Positions 8,779-18,235 of a stretch of 64,000 bases of DNA are shown piece after piece. Positions within the stretch are counted from its first letter, which is position 1, and each line of letters starts with the position of its first letter. The stretch is from the NCBI RefSeq assembly GCF_020164485.1, contig NZ_JAIQZA010000016.1:1-64000 (forward strand). The letters are read 5' to 3'. A program made the position numbers and the translations under genes. The notes below the pieces were generated by a model, which was not told the DNA's origin, did no database searches, and saw nothing but the letters and a program-made list of their open reading frames with translations. The DNA is from Salegentibacter tibetensis (GTDB lineage: Bacteria > Bacteroidota > Bacteroidia > Flavobacteriales > Flavobacteriaceae).

Positions 8779-10215
8779 TTACTTATTTATTAAGATAAAG
8801 TACTGCCAGGGATCCAAATTCATATTTTTATCTTCGGAAATTTCTATCGTTTCACCCGATAAATAGTCTTCAAAATCCCCTTCTATTTTTATGCTGAAAC
8901 TGGTACTCTCATCGCTCATATTCCCAATGTAAATTAACTCAGCTCCATCTTTTTCCCTTTTGAAAGCCAGAATTTTTTCTTCTTCTGATGTTTCAATATT
9001 CTCATAAGACGCTGCTTCTTTAGCGCCGTGCAGGGCTTTATTCTCGTTTTTCAACTTACCAAGTTTCTCCAGCAATGGCCAAACTTTACCTTTTTCTTTT
9101 GGGATAGTGTCTTTTTCGAAAAACAACAGCCTTTTATCCATATCATATTCCTGCCCACTATAAATAAGCGGCATTCCGGGTAAAGTATAAGTAAGTGCAA
9201 GCATAGTTTCTGAAGCATCACCCATTCTCTCCTTTACCGTCCCGTTCCAGGAATTCTCATCGTGGTTGGTTATAAAGCTCATCAAATAATCATCTTCCTG
9301 ATAAGTGGTATCGATCTTCTGCATATAAGCATCCCAATCTTTGGCGGTTTTCTTGCCCTGAGCCATTTCATTCATAATATGGTGACCTTCCCAGTTGTAT
9401 CCCATATCAAAAGCATTTTCAAAAAGGTCTTTGTCTTCTGATTCGGCCAGCATGAAAACTGGTTTTATTTCTTTTAATTGAGGAACAATGCTTTCCCAGA
9501 ATTCGGTTGGCACTTCTCCTGCGACATCGGCTCTAAAACCGTCCACATCGTATTTTTCTACCCAAAACTTCATTTCTTCACCCATAGCTTCGTGAAGCTC
9601 TTCGTTTTCAAAGTTTAGATGAGCAACATCTGTCCATCCCCAGGATTCGCCGGTTGCAGGGTTTATAGGATCTGTAACTTGGCCTTCTTCATTCTTATGA
9701 TAAAATTCAGGCTTCTCTTCAATCCACTTATGGTCCCATCCGGTATGGTTAGCCACCCAATCCAAAATTACATACATTCCGTTTTCGTGGGCGGTTTCTA
9801 CCAGGTTTTCAAAATCTTCAAAATCCCCGAATTCAGGATTAATATCAGTATAATCTGAAATTGCGTAATAGCTACCCAGGTATTTTTTTCTTTCTTCCGG
9901 GTCTTCAATATCTTCCACTGAAAGATCTCCGGTGGCTTTTCTATTTTTCATCGAAATCGGATAAATAGGCATTAGCCAAATCACTTTTACACCAAGTTCC
10001 TTTAATTGCGGAATATCTTCTGTAAAAGCATCAAAAGTTCCTTCAGGGGAATACTGGCGAATATTCGCTTCGTAAATCACCGCCGATTCCAACGCATCGT
10101 TAGATACAGGCGCTATGGTTCGTTCTTCTTCTTGTTCCAGCTGCTCTTGCTTTTCGTTGTCTTTACAGGAAAACAAAGCCGTAAAGGCCAGCAGCATTAT
10201 TAATGTTTTTTTCAT
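8779..10215 (-). CDS. GH13 alpha-amylase family lipoprotein
   Basis: A 478-aa glycoside hydrolase family 13 enzyme that cuts alpha-1,4-glucans. The signal MKKTLIMLLAFTALFSC gives a lipid cysteine at 17, followed by Lys-Asp and an acidic linker. The four conserved regions are present: DWVANH (Asp152), GFRADVA with nucleophile Asp230, MLAESEDK with acid/base Glu258, and ITNHDEN with Asp319. A short beta C-terminal domain ends the protein. It is the last gene of the leftward maltodextrin unit, after susA. It probably trims maltodextrins in the periplasm or at the outer membrane. The exact product specificity is not visible. Confidence 0.88.
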   Translation of the reverse strand: MKKTLIMLLAFTALFSCKDNEKQEQLEQEEERTIAPVSNDALESAVIYEANIRQYSPEGTFDAFTEDIPQLKELGVKVIWLMPIYPISMKNRKATGDLSVEDIEDPEERKKYLGSYYAISDYTDINPEFGDFEDFENLVETAHENGMYVILDWVANHTGWDHKWIEEKPEFYHKNEEGQVTDPINPATGESWGWTDVAHLNFENEELHEAMGEEMKFWVEKYDVDGFRADVAGEVPTEFWESIVPQLKEIKPVFMLAESEDKDLFENAFDMGYNWEGHHIMNEMAQGKKTAKDWDAYMQKIDTTYQEDDYLMSFITNHDENSWNGTVKERMGDASETMLALTYTLPGMPLIYSGQEYDMDKRLLFFEKDTIPKEKGKVWPLLEKLGKLKNENKALHGAKEAASYENIETSEEEKILAFKREKDGAELIYIGNMSDESTSFSIKIEGDFEDYLSGETIEISEDKNMNLDPWQYFILINK

Positions 10216-10253
10216 TTGTTTTTATTTAGTTGATATTTCAAAGTTCATTTTTA

Positions 10254-10361
10254 AGCGTCATTCTGAATTTATTTCAGAGCCTGCTCCGAAAATTATTCGG
10301 AGATCTAACATGATTAAAACTACTCTCATATTAGAAGCTGAACCAGGTTCAGCTTGACGTA
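10254..10361. repeat. Dispersed intergenic palindromic repeat, copy downstream of susA
   Basis: Three nested hairpins are seen: TCTGAA/TTCAGA, CTCCGAA-aatta-TTCGGAG, and AAGCTGAAC-cag-GTTCAGCTT. The stretch starting CGTCATTCTGAATTTA recurs, inverted and with few changes, at 12370-12420 on the other side of susA, and in related form at 23955 and 50261. It probably acts as an RNA hairpin or processing site in the operon. Confidence 0.7.
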
Positions 10362-10377
10362 ACCAGAAATTTCCCTT

Positions 10378-12234
10378 TTAATCCATTTTCGTAGTAAAGA
10401 AGTAAACGCCTTCTTCCGGTAACTCTAAAGAATCCTCCCACTTAAAGGTTTCTTCTGAAATTAAATTCTTAAAGCTTTTTCCTTCTAAATTTAATTCACT
10501 GAAACGTTCCAGATCCAGTGTTACAGATTTCTCATTTTTATTTAGAATTAGCACAATAATCTCATCGCCGGCTTTTCGGGTGATTAAATAAGTAGCATCT
10601 TCAGGTGCGAAATGTTTGGTTTCCCCAGAGTGGATAGCCTCACTGTTTTTACGATAATTCATTACTTTTTTAACGAATTCCTGCATATCTGATTTTTCTT
10701 CTGACAGACCTTCGCCGGTAAAAGCATTCACCTCACTATCGTCCCAACCACCCGGGAATTCGGTTCTAATTAGTCCGTGGTCGCCGGGATTTTCAGTATC
10801 ATCCATTAAGATTTCGGTTCCGTAGTACATTTGGAAAATCCTTGGTAATACCGCCATGTAAGCAATCGTCATTTTAGTTTTGACAACATCTTCTCCAAGT
10901 TGCGTGTAAATTCGGCTTTTATCGTGATTATCAGGGAAGATCATAATATTTTCAGGATTGGCATAAGCGAAATCGTTAGCCAGAGCCTCATAGATTTCAA
11001 CCAGGCCTGTGCCCCAGGTTTCTTCAGATTTTAAACCGGTTACAATTTTTTCCTGCATCGCGAAATCCATCGTAGATTTCAGGTTGGAGTCATAACCGTT
11101 ATCCACACCATCCTGCCAGTAGCGAATAAGCAACGGATTCACACTCCACTCCTCACCTACTATATTGAAATTTGGGTATTCAGTCATAATCGCGCCGGCC
11201 CAGTCACTCATAAATTCCTTATCGGGATAAGGATAAGTATCCTGGCGAATTCCGCCCAAACCAAGGGTTTCAATCCACCAAATACTATTCTGAATAAGGT
11301 ATTTGGCCATAAATGGATTTTCCTGATTTAAATCGGGCATGGTTTCTACAAACCAACCTTCTGTCAATCCTTTTTTATCGGTTTCTGAAGCATATAAATC
11401 CTGATTGGTAGTACGACGGTGATTCGAGTACACCAGGTCTTCTTCATTTTCAAATTTCTCCTGATAGTTGATCCAGTCTTCAAAAGGCAAATCGTCCATC
11501 CACCAGTGCTCTACCCCGGCGTGGTTCGCTACCTGGTCCATAACCAGTTTTATGCCGCGATCTGCTGCTTTATCGGCCAGCTCCCTGTAATCTTCCAGAG
11601 TTCCAAACCGCGGATCTACCCGGTAAAAATCGGTCATTGCATATCCGTGGTAAGAACCCGATTTCATATCGTTAATTACCAAAGGCGAAGGCCAAATTGC
11701 AGTGAAGCCCATTTCGTCTATATAATCCAGATGATCTATAATCCCACGAATATCTCCTCCGTGGCGCCCATAATCGTCTTCGCGATCTTTAACCTTTTCA
11801 TTTAAAAAATCAAAGCTATCATTAGACTTGTCGCCGTTGGCAAATCGATCTGGAGTGATTAAATAAATAGCATCAGAATTATCAAAACCTACATATTCCG
11901 AAGCAGGTTTTTCGCGGTCTTTCAACTGGTATTCATACGCTTCTTCTGAACCGTCTTCAAGTTCAAAAGTAATATCAAAAGTCCCCGCCTTAGCCTGCTC
12001 AATTTGTAAATCTATAAACAGGTAATTCGGACTTTTAGCTTCTGTTACATTTTCAACGCTTACTCCGGGATAATCGATCTTTGGAGTGGCATTTCCAATA
12101 TTTTCGCCGTAAACCATTAACTGGAGTCCGGTTTCTTCAAAACCTATCCACCAGTTTGGTGGCTCTACGCGTTCAATTTGCGCGAAACCGGTAAAACCGG
12201 TAAAGAGCATTAATGTGATTAGTATTTTTTTCAT
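10378..12234 (-). CDS. susA: SusA-like neopullulanase/cyclomaltodextrinase (GH13)
   Basis: A 618-aa periplasmic GH13 enzyme. It has a type I signal peptide (MKKILITLMLFTGFTGFAQ), an N-terminal Ig-like domain (about 20-105), the TIM barrel and a C-terminal beta domain. Catalytic regions are MDQVANH, GGIRQDTYPY with nucleophile Asp332, NIVGEEWS with Glu361, and FPDNHDKSR with Asp438. The order of domains and the GEEW motif fit the Bacteroidota SusA group, which degrades cyclodextrins, pullulan or maltodextrins in the periplasm. It is flanked on both sides by inverted copies of a palindromic repeat. The symbol is given by analogy to the Bacteroides starch system. Confidence 0.85.
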   Translation of the reverse strand: MKKILITLMLFTGFTGFAQIERVEPPNWWIGFEETGLQLMVYGENIGNATPKIDYPGVSVENVTEAKSPNYLFIDLQIEQAKAGTFDITFELEDGSEEAYEYQLKDREKPASEYVGFDNSDAIYLITPDRFANGDKSNDSFDFLNEKVKDREDDYGRHGGDIRGIIDHLDYIDEMGFTAIWPSPLVINDMKSGSYHGYAMTDFYRVDPRFGTLEDYRELADKAADRGIKLVMDQVANHAGVEHWWMDDLPFEDWINYQEKFENEEDLVYSNHRRTTNQDLYASETDKKGLTEGWFVETMPDLNQENPFMAKYLIQNSIWWIETLGLGGIRQDTYPYPDKEFMSDWAGAIMTEYPNFNIVGEEWSVNPLLIRYWQDGVDNGYDSNLKSTMDFAMQEKIVTGLKSEETWGTGLVEIYEALANDFAYANPENIMIFPDNHDKSRIYTQLGEDVVKTKMTIAYMAVLPRIFQMYYGTEILMDDTENPGDHGLIRTEFPGGWDDSEVNAFTGEGLSEEKSDMQEFVKKVMNYRKNSEAIHSGETKHFAPEDATYLITRKAGDEIIVLILNKNEKSVTLDLERFSELNLEGKSFKNLISEETFKWEDSLELPEEGVYFFTTKMD

Positions 12235-12271
12235 GATTCTTTATTTAAATAATGATCTGGTTGAACATTGT

Positions 12272-12420
12272 TCGTCGAGCTGAATTCGTTTCAGCTTCTA
12301 ACATGGTTCAATAATTAACATCTTAGATTCTGAAACAAGTTCAGAATGACGATTAAAATTCAACAAATTAGATCTCCGAATATTTTTCGGAGCAGGCTCT
12401 GAAATAAATTCAGGATGACG
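12272..12420. repeat. Dispersed intergenic palindromic repeats, two units upstream of susA
   Basis: Unit A (12272-12351) starts CGTCGAGCTGAATTCG and ends GTTCAGAATGACG. Unit B (12370-12420) is the near-perfect reverse complement of the first half of the repeat at 10254. Both are rich in short inverted repeats. They separate the GH65 gene from susA and may set different transcript levels. Confidence 0.7.
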
Positions 12421-12423
12421 TAA

Positions 12424-14730
12424 TTACACAGCAAATTCCTGATTCGGATTTACCTCAACAGATTTTCCGTTTACATTGATTTCAATTGCATTTTCCCCTT
12501 CAAGTTGAAAAACCGTTTTTTCCGCAGAAACTTTTACTTTTAAAACCTGGTCTCTAAAATTCACTTTAAAGGAATAGGATTCCCAGTCTTCGGGGATTGT
12601 TGGATTAAAAGAAAGCTTATCATTTTTCACCCGCATTCCGCCAAAACCTTCTACAATGCTCATCCAGGTCCCGGCCATACTGGTAATATGGCAGCCTTGT
12701 TCTACTTCTTTATTATAATCGTCCAGATCCAATCTGGAAGTTCTTAGATAAAATTCATAAGCCTGCTTAGTTCTACCTAAAAGTGCCGCCTGGATACTGT
12801 GCACGCAAGGTGAAAGCGAAGATTCGTGAACGGTTATTGGCTCATAATAATCAAAATGCTTTTCCAGTTCGTTTTTGCTAAAATGATCTTCAAAAAAGTA
12901 GAATCCCTGCAAAACATCGGCCTGCTTAATGTAGCAGGAACGTAAAATCCTATCCCAACTCCACTTCTGGTTGATTGGACGCTGAGTTTTATCCAGTTCA
13001 GCGATTGGAAGGATTTCTTTGTCTAAAAATCCGTCTTGTTGAAGGAAAACTCCGTTCTCTTCAGAATATGGAAAATACATATTATCTGCAACTTCTTTCC
13101 ATTTCGCCAATTCTCCTTCATTGAGTTTGGTTTTACCCATTACACGTTCGTAATCTTCAGGATAAGCGTCTTTAACCTTATCTATTGATTCCAAACAATA
13201 CTCAATACACCATTTTGCGATATAATTAGTGTACCAGTTGTTATGCACGTTATTTTCGTATTCGTTTGGCCCGGTTACGCCCAGCATTACATATTTATTC
13301 TTGTTTTTGCTGAAATTCACTCGCTGTTGCCAGAATCTCGCAATAGCGATCATTACTTCCAGGCCTTTTTCAGGGATATATGTGAAATCGCCGGTATAAC
13401 GGACGTAATTATAAATAGCATAAACCATCGCCCCGTTTCTATGAATTTCCTCGAAAGTAATTTCCCATTCGTTATGACTTTCTTCCCCATTCATAGTTAC
13501 CATAGGGTAAAGCGCCGCACCATTGATAAAACCAAGTTTTTCGGCATTTTCTATGGCTTTATCCAAGTGGTTGTAACGGTAGGTCAGTAAATTCCTGGCT
13601 ACCTGATGGTCTTTGGTCGCCATATAAAAAGGAATGCAATACGCCTCGGTATCCCAATAAGTACTTCCACCGTATTTTTCACCGGTAAAGCCTTTTGGGC
13701 CAATATTTAAACGCTCGTCTTTTCCTAAATAAGTTTGATTTAGCTGAAAAATATTAAAACGGATTCCCTGCTGGGCTTTTACATCTCCTTCAATAGTGAT
13801 ATCGGCCATTTCCCAGATTTTCGCCCAGGCTTCTTTTTGCTCCTGAAGCAATTTTGAAAATCCTGAATTTGTCGCATAATCCAAAACCTTACTCGCCGCA
13901 GTTACCAGATCTGAACGTTTATGGTTCATATCGGTTACGTAACCGGCGTATTTCCTCAGGCTTAGTTTTTGTCCTTTTTCAGCTTTAACTGAATACGAAA
14001 AAGTAAGCTTATCTTCGGTTTTGGTTTCAGTGAATTCAACATCCTGTTTTTCACCATTCAGCAAAACTTCAGATTGCATAAAGGTATTTACATGGAATTC
14101 GGTTTTTAGGGTTTTAGAAAGTACAAAACCTTTATTTCCTTCAGATTTCACTTCTAAAGTTTTCCAAAATCGCTCTTCCCAGTTGGCATCTGTATTGGTA
14201 ATTCCCCCATCTAGATAAGGTTCAAAGCGAACTTCAACATCGCTGTTTAAAACTTCAATTTCAAAATCTATCGCGCCCAGTTCATCTTCTACTATAGAAA
14301 GAAAACGGGTAGCTGTTACCGAAATTTCAACATCGTTTGGCAGGGTTGCCACAAAACTACGGCGATGAAAACCTGCTTTCATATTAAGCTCACGCGTAAA
14401 ATCTTCAACTTTTTTACAGGTAAAAAGATCTAAAGCTTCATCGTTTACAAATACATTTATCCCAATCCAATTGGGCGCGTTAAGTACTTTTGCAAAATAT
14501 TCTGGATAGCCGTTTTTCCACCAGCCTACTTTGGTTTTATCGGGATAATAAACCCCGCCAATATAGCTTCCCTGGAAACTTGGCCCGGAATAATGTTCCT
14601 CAAAATTGGCTCGCTGACCCATCACGCCGTTACCGATGCTAAAAAGGCTTTCAGACGATTTTACGCGTTCTACATCAAATCCTTCTTCCAGAATGGACCA
14701 CTCGTTAGGTTGTATATAATCTTGGTTCAT
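12424..14730 (-). CDS. GH65 maltose phosphorylase
   Basis: A 768-aa family 65 phosphorylase. It most likely converts maltose and phosphate to glucose and beta-glucose 1-phosphate. The N-terminal beta-sandwich (1-270), helical linker and (alpha/alpha)6 barrel are in the usual order. The catalytic acid is Glu490 in VTGPNEYENNVHNNWYTN. The substrate loop WDTEAYCIPFYM and the phosphate-site segment near HESSLSPCVHS are present. There is no signal peptide, so it is cytoplasmic. The next gene encodes beta-phosphoglucomutase, which uses the beta-anomer product, and this supports maltose or another alpha-glucobiose as substrate. Trehalose or kojibiose cannot be excluded from sequence alone. Confidence 0.88.
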   Translation of the reverse strand: MNQDYIQPNEWSILEEGFDVERVKSSESLFSIGNGVMGQRANFEEHYSGPSFQGSYIGGVYYPDKTKVGWWKNGYPEYFAKVLNAPNWIGINVFVNDEALDLFTCKKVEDFTRELNMKAGFHRRSFVATLPNDVEISVTATRFLSIVEDELGAIDFEIEVLNSDVEVRFEPYLDGGITNTDANWEERFWKTLEVKSEGNKGFVLSKTLKTEFHVNTFMQSEVLLNGEKQDVEFTETKTEDKLTFSYSVKAEKGQKLSLRKYAGYVTDMNHKRSDLVTAASKVLDYATNSGFSKLLQEQKEAWAKIWEMADITIEGDVKAQQGIRFNIFQLNQTYLGKDERLNIGPKGFTGEKYGGSTYWDTEAYCIPFYMATKDHQVARNLLTYRYNHLDKAIENAEKLGFINGAALYPMVTMNGEESHNEWEITFEEIHRNGAMVYAIYNYVRYTGDFTYIPEKGLEVMIAIARFWQQRVNFSKNKNKYVMLGVTGPNEYENNVHNNWYTNYIAKWCIEYCLESIDKVKDAYPEDYERVMGKTKLNEGELAKWKEVADNMYFPYSEENGVFLQQDGFLDKEILPIAELDKTQRPINQKWSWDRILRSCYIKQADVLQGFYFFEDHFSKNELEKHFDYYEPITVHESSLSPCVHSIQAALLGRTKQAYEFYLRTSRLDLDDYNKEVEQGCHITSMAGTWMSIVEGFGGMRVKNDKLSFNPTIPEDWESYSFKVNFRDQVLKVKVSAEKTVFQLEGENAIEINVNGKSVEVNPNQEFAV

Positions 14731-14808
14731 TGCTTTATTTCTGTCTAGTTTCTTATTAATTTACCCCGGGATCAGCCCTGAAGGTTAAGTTGTAATAATT
14801 CAAAAATC

Positions 14809-15468
14809 TCACTTAGTGAGCAATTTCTTTATAAAATCTATGTCTATTTCAGTAAAGTCGTTAAACACATAATCGGCTTCGCCCAGTGTTTTTTCTTCGC
14901 CTATTCCAATGCTTATCATATTTGCATTATTGGCGGCCTGCACGCCGGCAACGGAATCTTCAAAAACAATACTGTTTTCTGGCTTGACATTTAATTTTTC
15001 GGCAGCTATTAGAAATACCTCGGGATCGGGTTTTGCTTTACTAACATCGGTACCGTCTACAATGGCATCAAACTCATCCAGTAAATTGATCTTTTTCAAA
15101 ATAGTTCGCGCATTTTTACTCGCAGAACCCAGGGCAAACGGAATATTATTTTCAATTAAATAATCAATGACTTTTTGTACGCCGGGAAGAATTTCACTCT
15201 TATCCATTTTGGCTACATAAGAGAGGTAATTTTCATTTTTAAGCGCCATTTGCCGTTTAAATTCTGTTTTAGAAAGTTCCAGTTCCCCCCACTCCAGTAT
15301 TTTCCTAAGGGATTCTACCCGGCTAACGCCTTTAAGTTGTTCATTTTGTTCTTTGGTGAAGTCGAAACCCAAATCGTTGGCCAGTTTTCTCCAGGCCAAA
15401 AAATGGAATTTAGCGGTATCTACAATAACCCCGTCTAGATCGAATATTATTCCTTTGTTTGTCTCCAT
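14809..15468 (-). CDS. pgmB: Beta-phosphoglucomutase
   Basis: A 219-aa HAD-family enzyme that turns beta-glucose 1-phosphate into glucose 6-phosphate. The motif IFDLDGVIVDTAKFH has nucleophile Asp10 and acid/base Asp12. GSASKNARTILKK carries the motif II Ser, and KAKPDPEVFL with EDSVAGVQAA carries motifs III and IV. The cap domain segment LKGVSRVESLRKIL is typical of PgmB. It lies between the transporter and the GH65 gene in the same direction. This is the expected order in maltose-phosphorolysis operons. Confidence 0.93.
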   Translation of the reverse strand: METNKGIIFDLDGVIVDTAKFHFLAWRKLANDLGFDFTKEQNEQLKGVSRVESLRKILEWGELELSKTEFKRQMALKNENYLSYVAKMDKSEILPGVQKVIDYLIENNIPFALGSASKNARTILKKINLLDEFDAIVDGTDVSKAKPDPEVFLIAAEKLNVKPENSIVFEDSVAGVQAANNANMISIGIGEEKTLGEADYVFNDFTEIDIDFIKKLLTK

Positions 15469-15507
15469 AATTTTAAATTATCTCTCAATCTGTTTTTCTT
15501 AAAAACC

Positions 15508-16863
15508 TTATGCTTTTACGGGTTCATCTACATCGTCTATCCTAAAAGTTAGTATAGCCGCAATTAAAAAGGCTATTCCGCTAGTAACTAACGCGTAAAT
15601 CGGGTTTCCATCGTAAAGATATTTCACCATCAATCCGCCAATAAGTGCATTTACAATTTGCGGAATCACGATGAAAAAATTAAAAATCCCCATATAAACC
15701 CCCATTTTTTTCGGTGGAATAGAGCCTGCAAGAATCGCATAAGGCATTGCTAGAATGCTGGCCCAGCCAATTCCAATCCCGAACATAGAAAGTAACAGCC
15801 AGTATTCGTTTGGCATTATATAAATGGAAAGCATACCTAAGGCACCAATAAATAAGGAAACGATATGTGTGCTTTTTCTTCCAATTTTTAAGGCAATAGC
15901 CGGAAGGAAAAATGCAAATACCGCTGAAACAGCATTATAAACTCCGAAAAGAACACCAACCCAATCACCTGCATCCTGATAGGTTTCACTGCTATTATCT
16001 GAAAGTGGTAGGCCATAAATATGATGGGCAATTGCGGGAGTAGAAAACACCCACATTCCAAAGAGCCCGAACCAGGAAAAGAATTGTACCCAACTAAGCT
16101 GCCGCATCGTATGGGGCATTTTGGCAAAATCTGAAAAGATATCCATCAAACTGGATTTTTCCTTTTCATCGACCGGTTCTTCAACGTGGTCGTCCATCTT
16201 TTCCAGTTCTTCAGGAGAATATTCTTTGGTAGTAATTACTGTTACCAGAATACTCCCCACTAAAATAATGGCCCCAATTACAAAAGAAAGCAACAGGTTA
16301 AGTGGAACTTCGCCCACAACCGTTCTATTACTAATATCAAACCAGTTGGTAAGTACATAAGGCAACCAGGAACCAATTACGGCCCCAATCCCAATTAAAA
16401 CTGTTTGCACACTAAAACCAAGGGTTCTTTGATCGGATGGTAATTTATCGGCCACCAAAGCGCGGAAGGGTTCCATCGCTACATTAAAGGAAGCATCCAT
16501 AATAAAGAGCATCCCGGCACCAACCCAAAGGGAAGGTAGAATAGCGATAAACCAATCGGCATTAGGCATTAAAATCAAGCCTATCGCAGCTAAAATAGCT
16601 CCCGTAAGAAAGAAAGGACGCCTACGGCCAAGACTGGTCCAGGTTTTATCGCTATAGTAGCCAATTATTGGCTGAACGATTAAACCGGTAACCGGCGCAA
16701 CCAGCCAAAACCATGAAAGTTCATGAATATCGGCTCCAAAAATTTGTAAAATTCTACTTGCGTTGGCATTTTGGAGAGCAAACCCCATTTGAATTCCAAG
16801 AAAGCCGAAACTCATGTTCCAGATTTCCCAAAAACTTAATCTACGTTTTTGCATATCGTACAA
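15508..16863 (-). CDS. MFS sugar transporter, probable maltose permease
   Basis: A 451-aa inner-membrane carrier with about 12 hydrophobic segments. The first helices carry GLIVQPIIGYYSDKTWTSLG, with RRRPFF after it; this loop is characteristic of the glycoside/SLC45-like sugar carriers. A charged cytoplasmic loop (KEYSPEELEKMDDHVEEPVDEKE) separates the two halves. It is the first gene of the leftward maltose unit, so it probably brings periplasmic maltose in with a cation for the GH65 enzyme. A LacI-like site overlaps the region just before its start codon. Confidence 0.85.
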   Translation of the reverse strand: MYDMQKRRLSFWEIWNMSFGFLGIQMGFALQNANASRILQIFGADIHELSWFWLVAPVTGLIVQPIIGYYSDKTWTSLGRRRPFFLTGAILAAIGLILMPNADWFIAILPSLWVGAGMLFIMDASFNVAMEPFRALVADKLPSDQRTLGFSVQTVLIGIGAVIGSWLPYVLTNWFDISNRTVVGEVPLNLLLSFVIGAIILVGSILVTVITTKEYSPEELEKMDDHVEEPVDEKEKSSLMDIFSDFAKMPHTMRQLSWVQFFSWFGLFGMWVFSTPAIAHHIYGLPLSDNSSETYQDAGDWVGVLFGVYNAVSAVFAFFLPAIALKIGRKSTHIVSLFIGALGMLSIYIMPNEYWLLLSMFGIGIGWASILAMPYAILAGSIPPKKMGVYMGIFNFFIVIPQIVNALIGGLMVKYLYDGNPIYALVTSGIAFLIAAILTFRIDDVDEPVKA

Positions 16864-16875
16864 TTAACGTTTACG
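16862..16875. promoter_or_regulatory. Weaker LacI-like site at the start of the maltose permease gene
   Basis: AATTAACGTTTACG shares the AACGTTT core and final CG with the two stronger sites (9 of 14 positions identical to the pfkA site). It touches the start codon, so binding could block transcription or translation start. Weak match, supported mainly by position. Confidence 0.3.
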
Positions 16876-16987
16876 ATAAGCGTAAGGCTTATCAAAACTT
16901 ATTTTAGGTAGGAAGTAAAAATATAAGTTCTGATAATTAATTAAGCTGGGGTAAATATATATAAAATTTTAAAGATGAGCCTTAAAA

Positions 16988-18010
16988 TTACGATTTGGTA
17001 GAATTTCTTTCTACCAAACTCGTTTCTACGATCACTGTTTTATAAGATTCTTCTTCTTCCGGTTTTCTTTCCAGTTTATCTATAAGTAAACGAGCGGCTT
17101 CAGCTCCCATCCTTTCCCCGTGCTGACTTACCGTGGTAAGACTCGGGATAAATCGTTTGGAAAGCTCACCATCGGTAAAGCCGATTACGGAGACATCTTC
17201 AGGAACTTTTAAACCTTTTTCCTGGAGGGCTTTTATGGCGTGAATTGCAAAGTGCTCATTTACAGCAAATACGGCATCAACGTCATTTTTATCAATAAAT
17301 TCCTTTATCTCGGTTTCGCTATTATCCATATCCTCTATCTTAAGGATAAGATTTTCCTGTACTTCCACATTATTATTTCTAAGAACTTCAAGATAACCGC
17401 GGGTTCTTAGTTTACCTACACTAACATAATCTACGGTAGAAACAAGTCCGATTTTCTTTGCTCCATTATCAATTAAATACTGTACCGCTTTTTTAGCTCC
17501 AATTACATCATCTATAATCACTTTATCACAATGAATTTCATCTACAACCCTGTCAAACAAAACCACCGGCATTCCCTGGTTTATTACTTCTATAAGATGA
17601 TGATAATCTTCTTTTTGCATAGTTTCTTTAGCTATAGAAAGAATAAAACCATCGGTACTACCGTTGGCCAGCAACTCAAGGTTTAATACTTCTTTATCAA
17701 AAGAATTGTTAGATAGGCATACAATTACATTATAACCCTTTTCATTGGCGACCTGCTCTACTCCACTAATTACGGTAGTAAAGAAATAATGAACTATTTC
17801 AGGAATGATTATTCCTATTGTTTTCGTCTTTCTATTTTTAAGGCTTAAAGCGATATTATTAGGCCGGTAGTTATATAATTTCGCAAAAGCCTTGATTTTC
17901 TTTCGGGTTTCCTCTCCAATTTCGGGACTGTCTCGTAAAGCTTTTGAAACAGTGGAAATTGATACATCCAATTCTCTCGCAATTTGTTTTAAAGTCAATT
18001 TTGGCCTCAT
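16988..18010 (-). CDS. LacI-family transcriptional regulator of the starch locus
   Basis: A 340-aa regulator. The HTH is TLKQIARELDVSISTVSKAL, followed by the hinge region with YRPNNIALSL. A periplasmic-binding-protein-like effector domain starts at KTIGIIIPEIVHYFF and ends with GFTDGELSKRFIPSLTTV. It is divergent from susC and lies upstream of the maltose permease, so it is the likely local switch. The effector would be maltose or a maltodextrin, by analogy with other members of the family in flavobacteria. Candidate operators are at 18112-18125, 16862-16875 and 8705-8718. Confidence 0.9.
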   Translation of the reverse strand: MRPKLTLKQIARELDVSISTVSKALRDSPEIGEETRKKIKAFAKLYNYRPNNIALSLKNRKTKTIGIIIPEIVHYFFTTVISGVEQVANEKGYNVIVCLSNNSFDKEVLNLELLANGSTDGFILSIAKETMQKEDYHHLIEVINQGMPVVLFDRVVDEIHCDKVIIDDVIGAKKAVQYLIDNGAKKIGLVSTVDYVSVGKLRTRGYLEVLRNNNVEVQENLILKIEDMDNSETEIKEFIDKNDVDAVFAVNEHFAIHAIKALQEKGLKVPEDVSVIGFTDGELSKRFIPSLTTVSQHGERMGAEAARLLIDKLERKPEEEESYKTVIVETSLVERNSTKS

Positions 18011-18111
18011 AGAAATCTTTTATTTAGAAATAACCACAGCATTATTTTTAAGATATCGTAAAAATACTACAAAAATTAAGCTACACCCTTAAAATACAAA
18101 AGTTTTCAACA

Positions 18112-18125
18112 CTCAAACGTTTTCG
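18112..18125. promoter_or_regulatory. Candidate LacI operator between the regulator gene and susC
   Basis: CTCAAACGTTTTCG lies in the 225-bp divergent promoter region, about 110 bp ahead of susC. Thirteen of 14 bases are identical to the site upstream of pfkA. It could control both directions. Confidence 0.55.
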
Positions 18126-18235
18126 CAAAATAGTGCTAAGCGAGTTCCTATTTCTTCACATTCTATTTACATATATTTAACCTCAGGAAGTAGAAATATA
18201 AGCTTAATTTTTAGTAAAAATCAATAGAAAAATTT

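Noticed and set aside
11419-11805. Rightward 128-aa frame inside susA
   Set aside because: It is antisense to the conserved GH13 barrel and shows no domain; it is a shadow frame.
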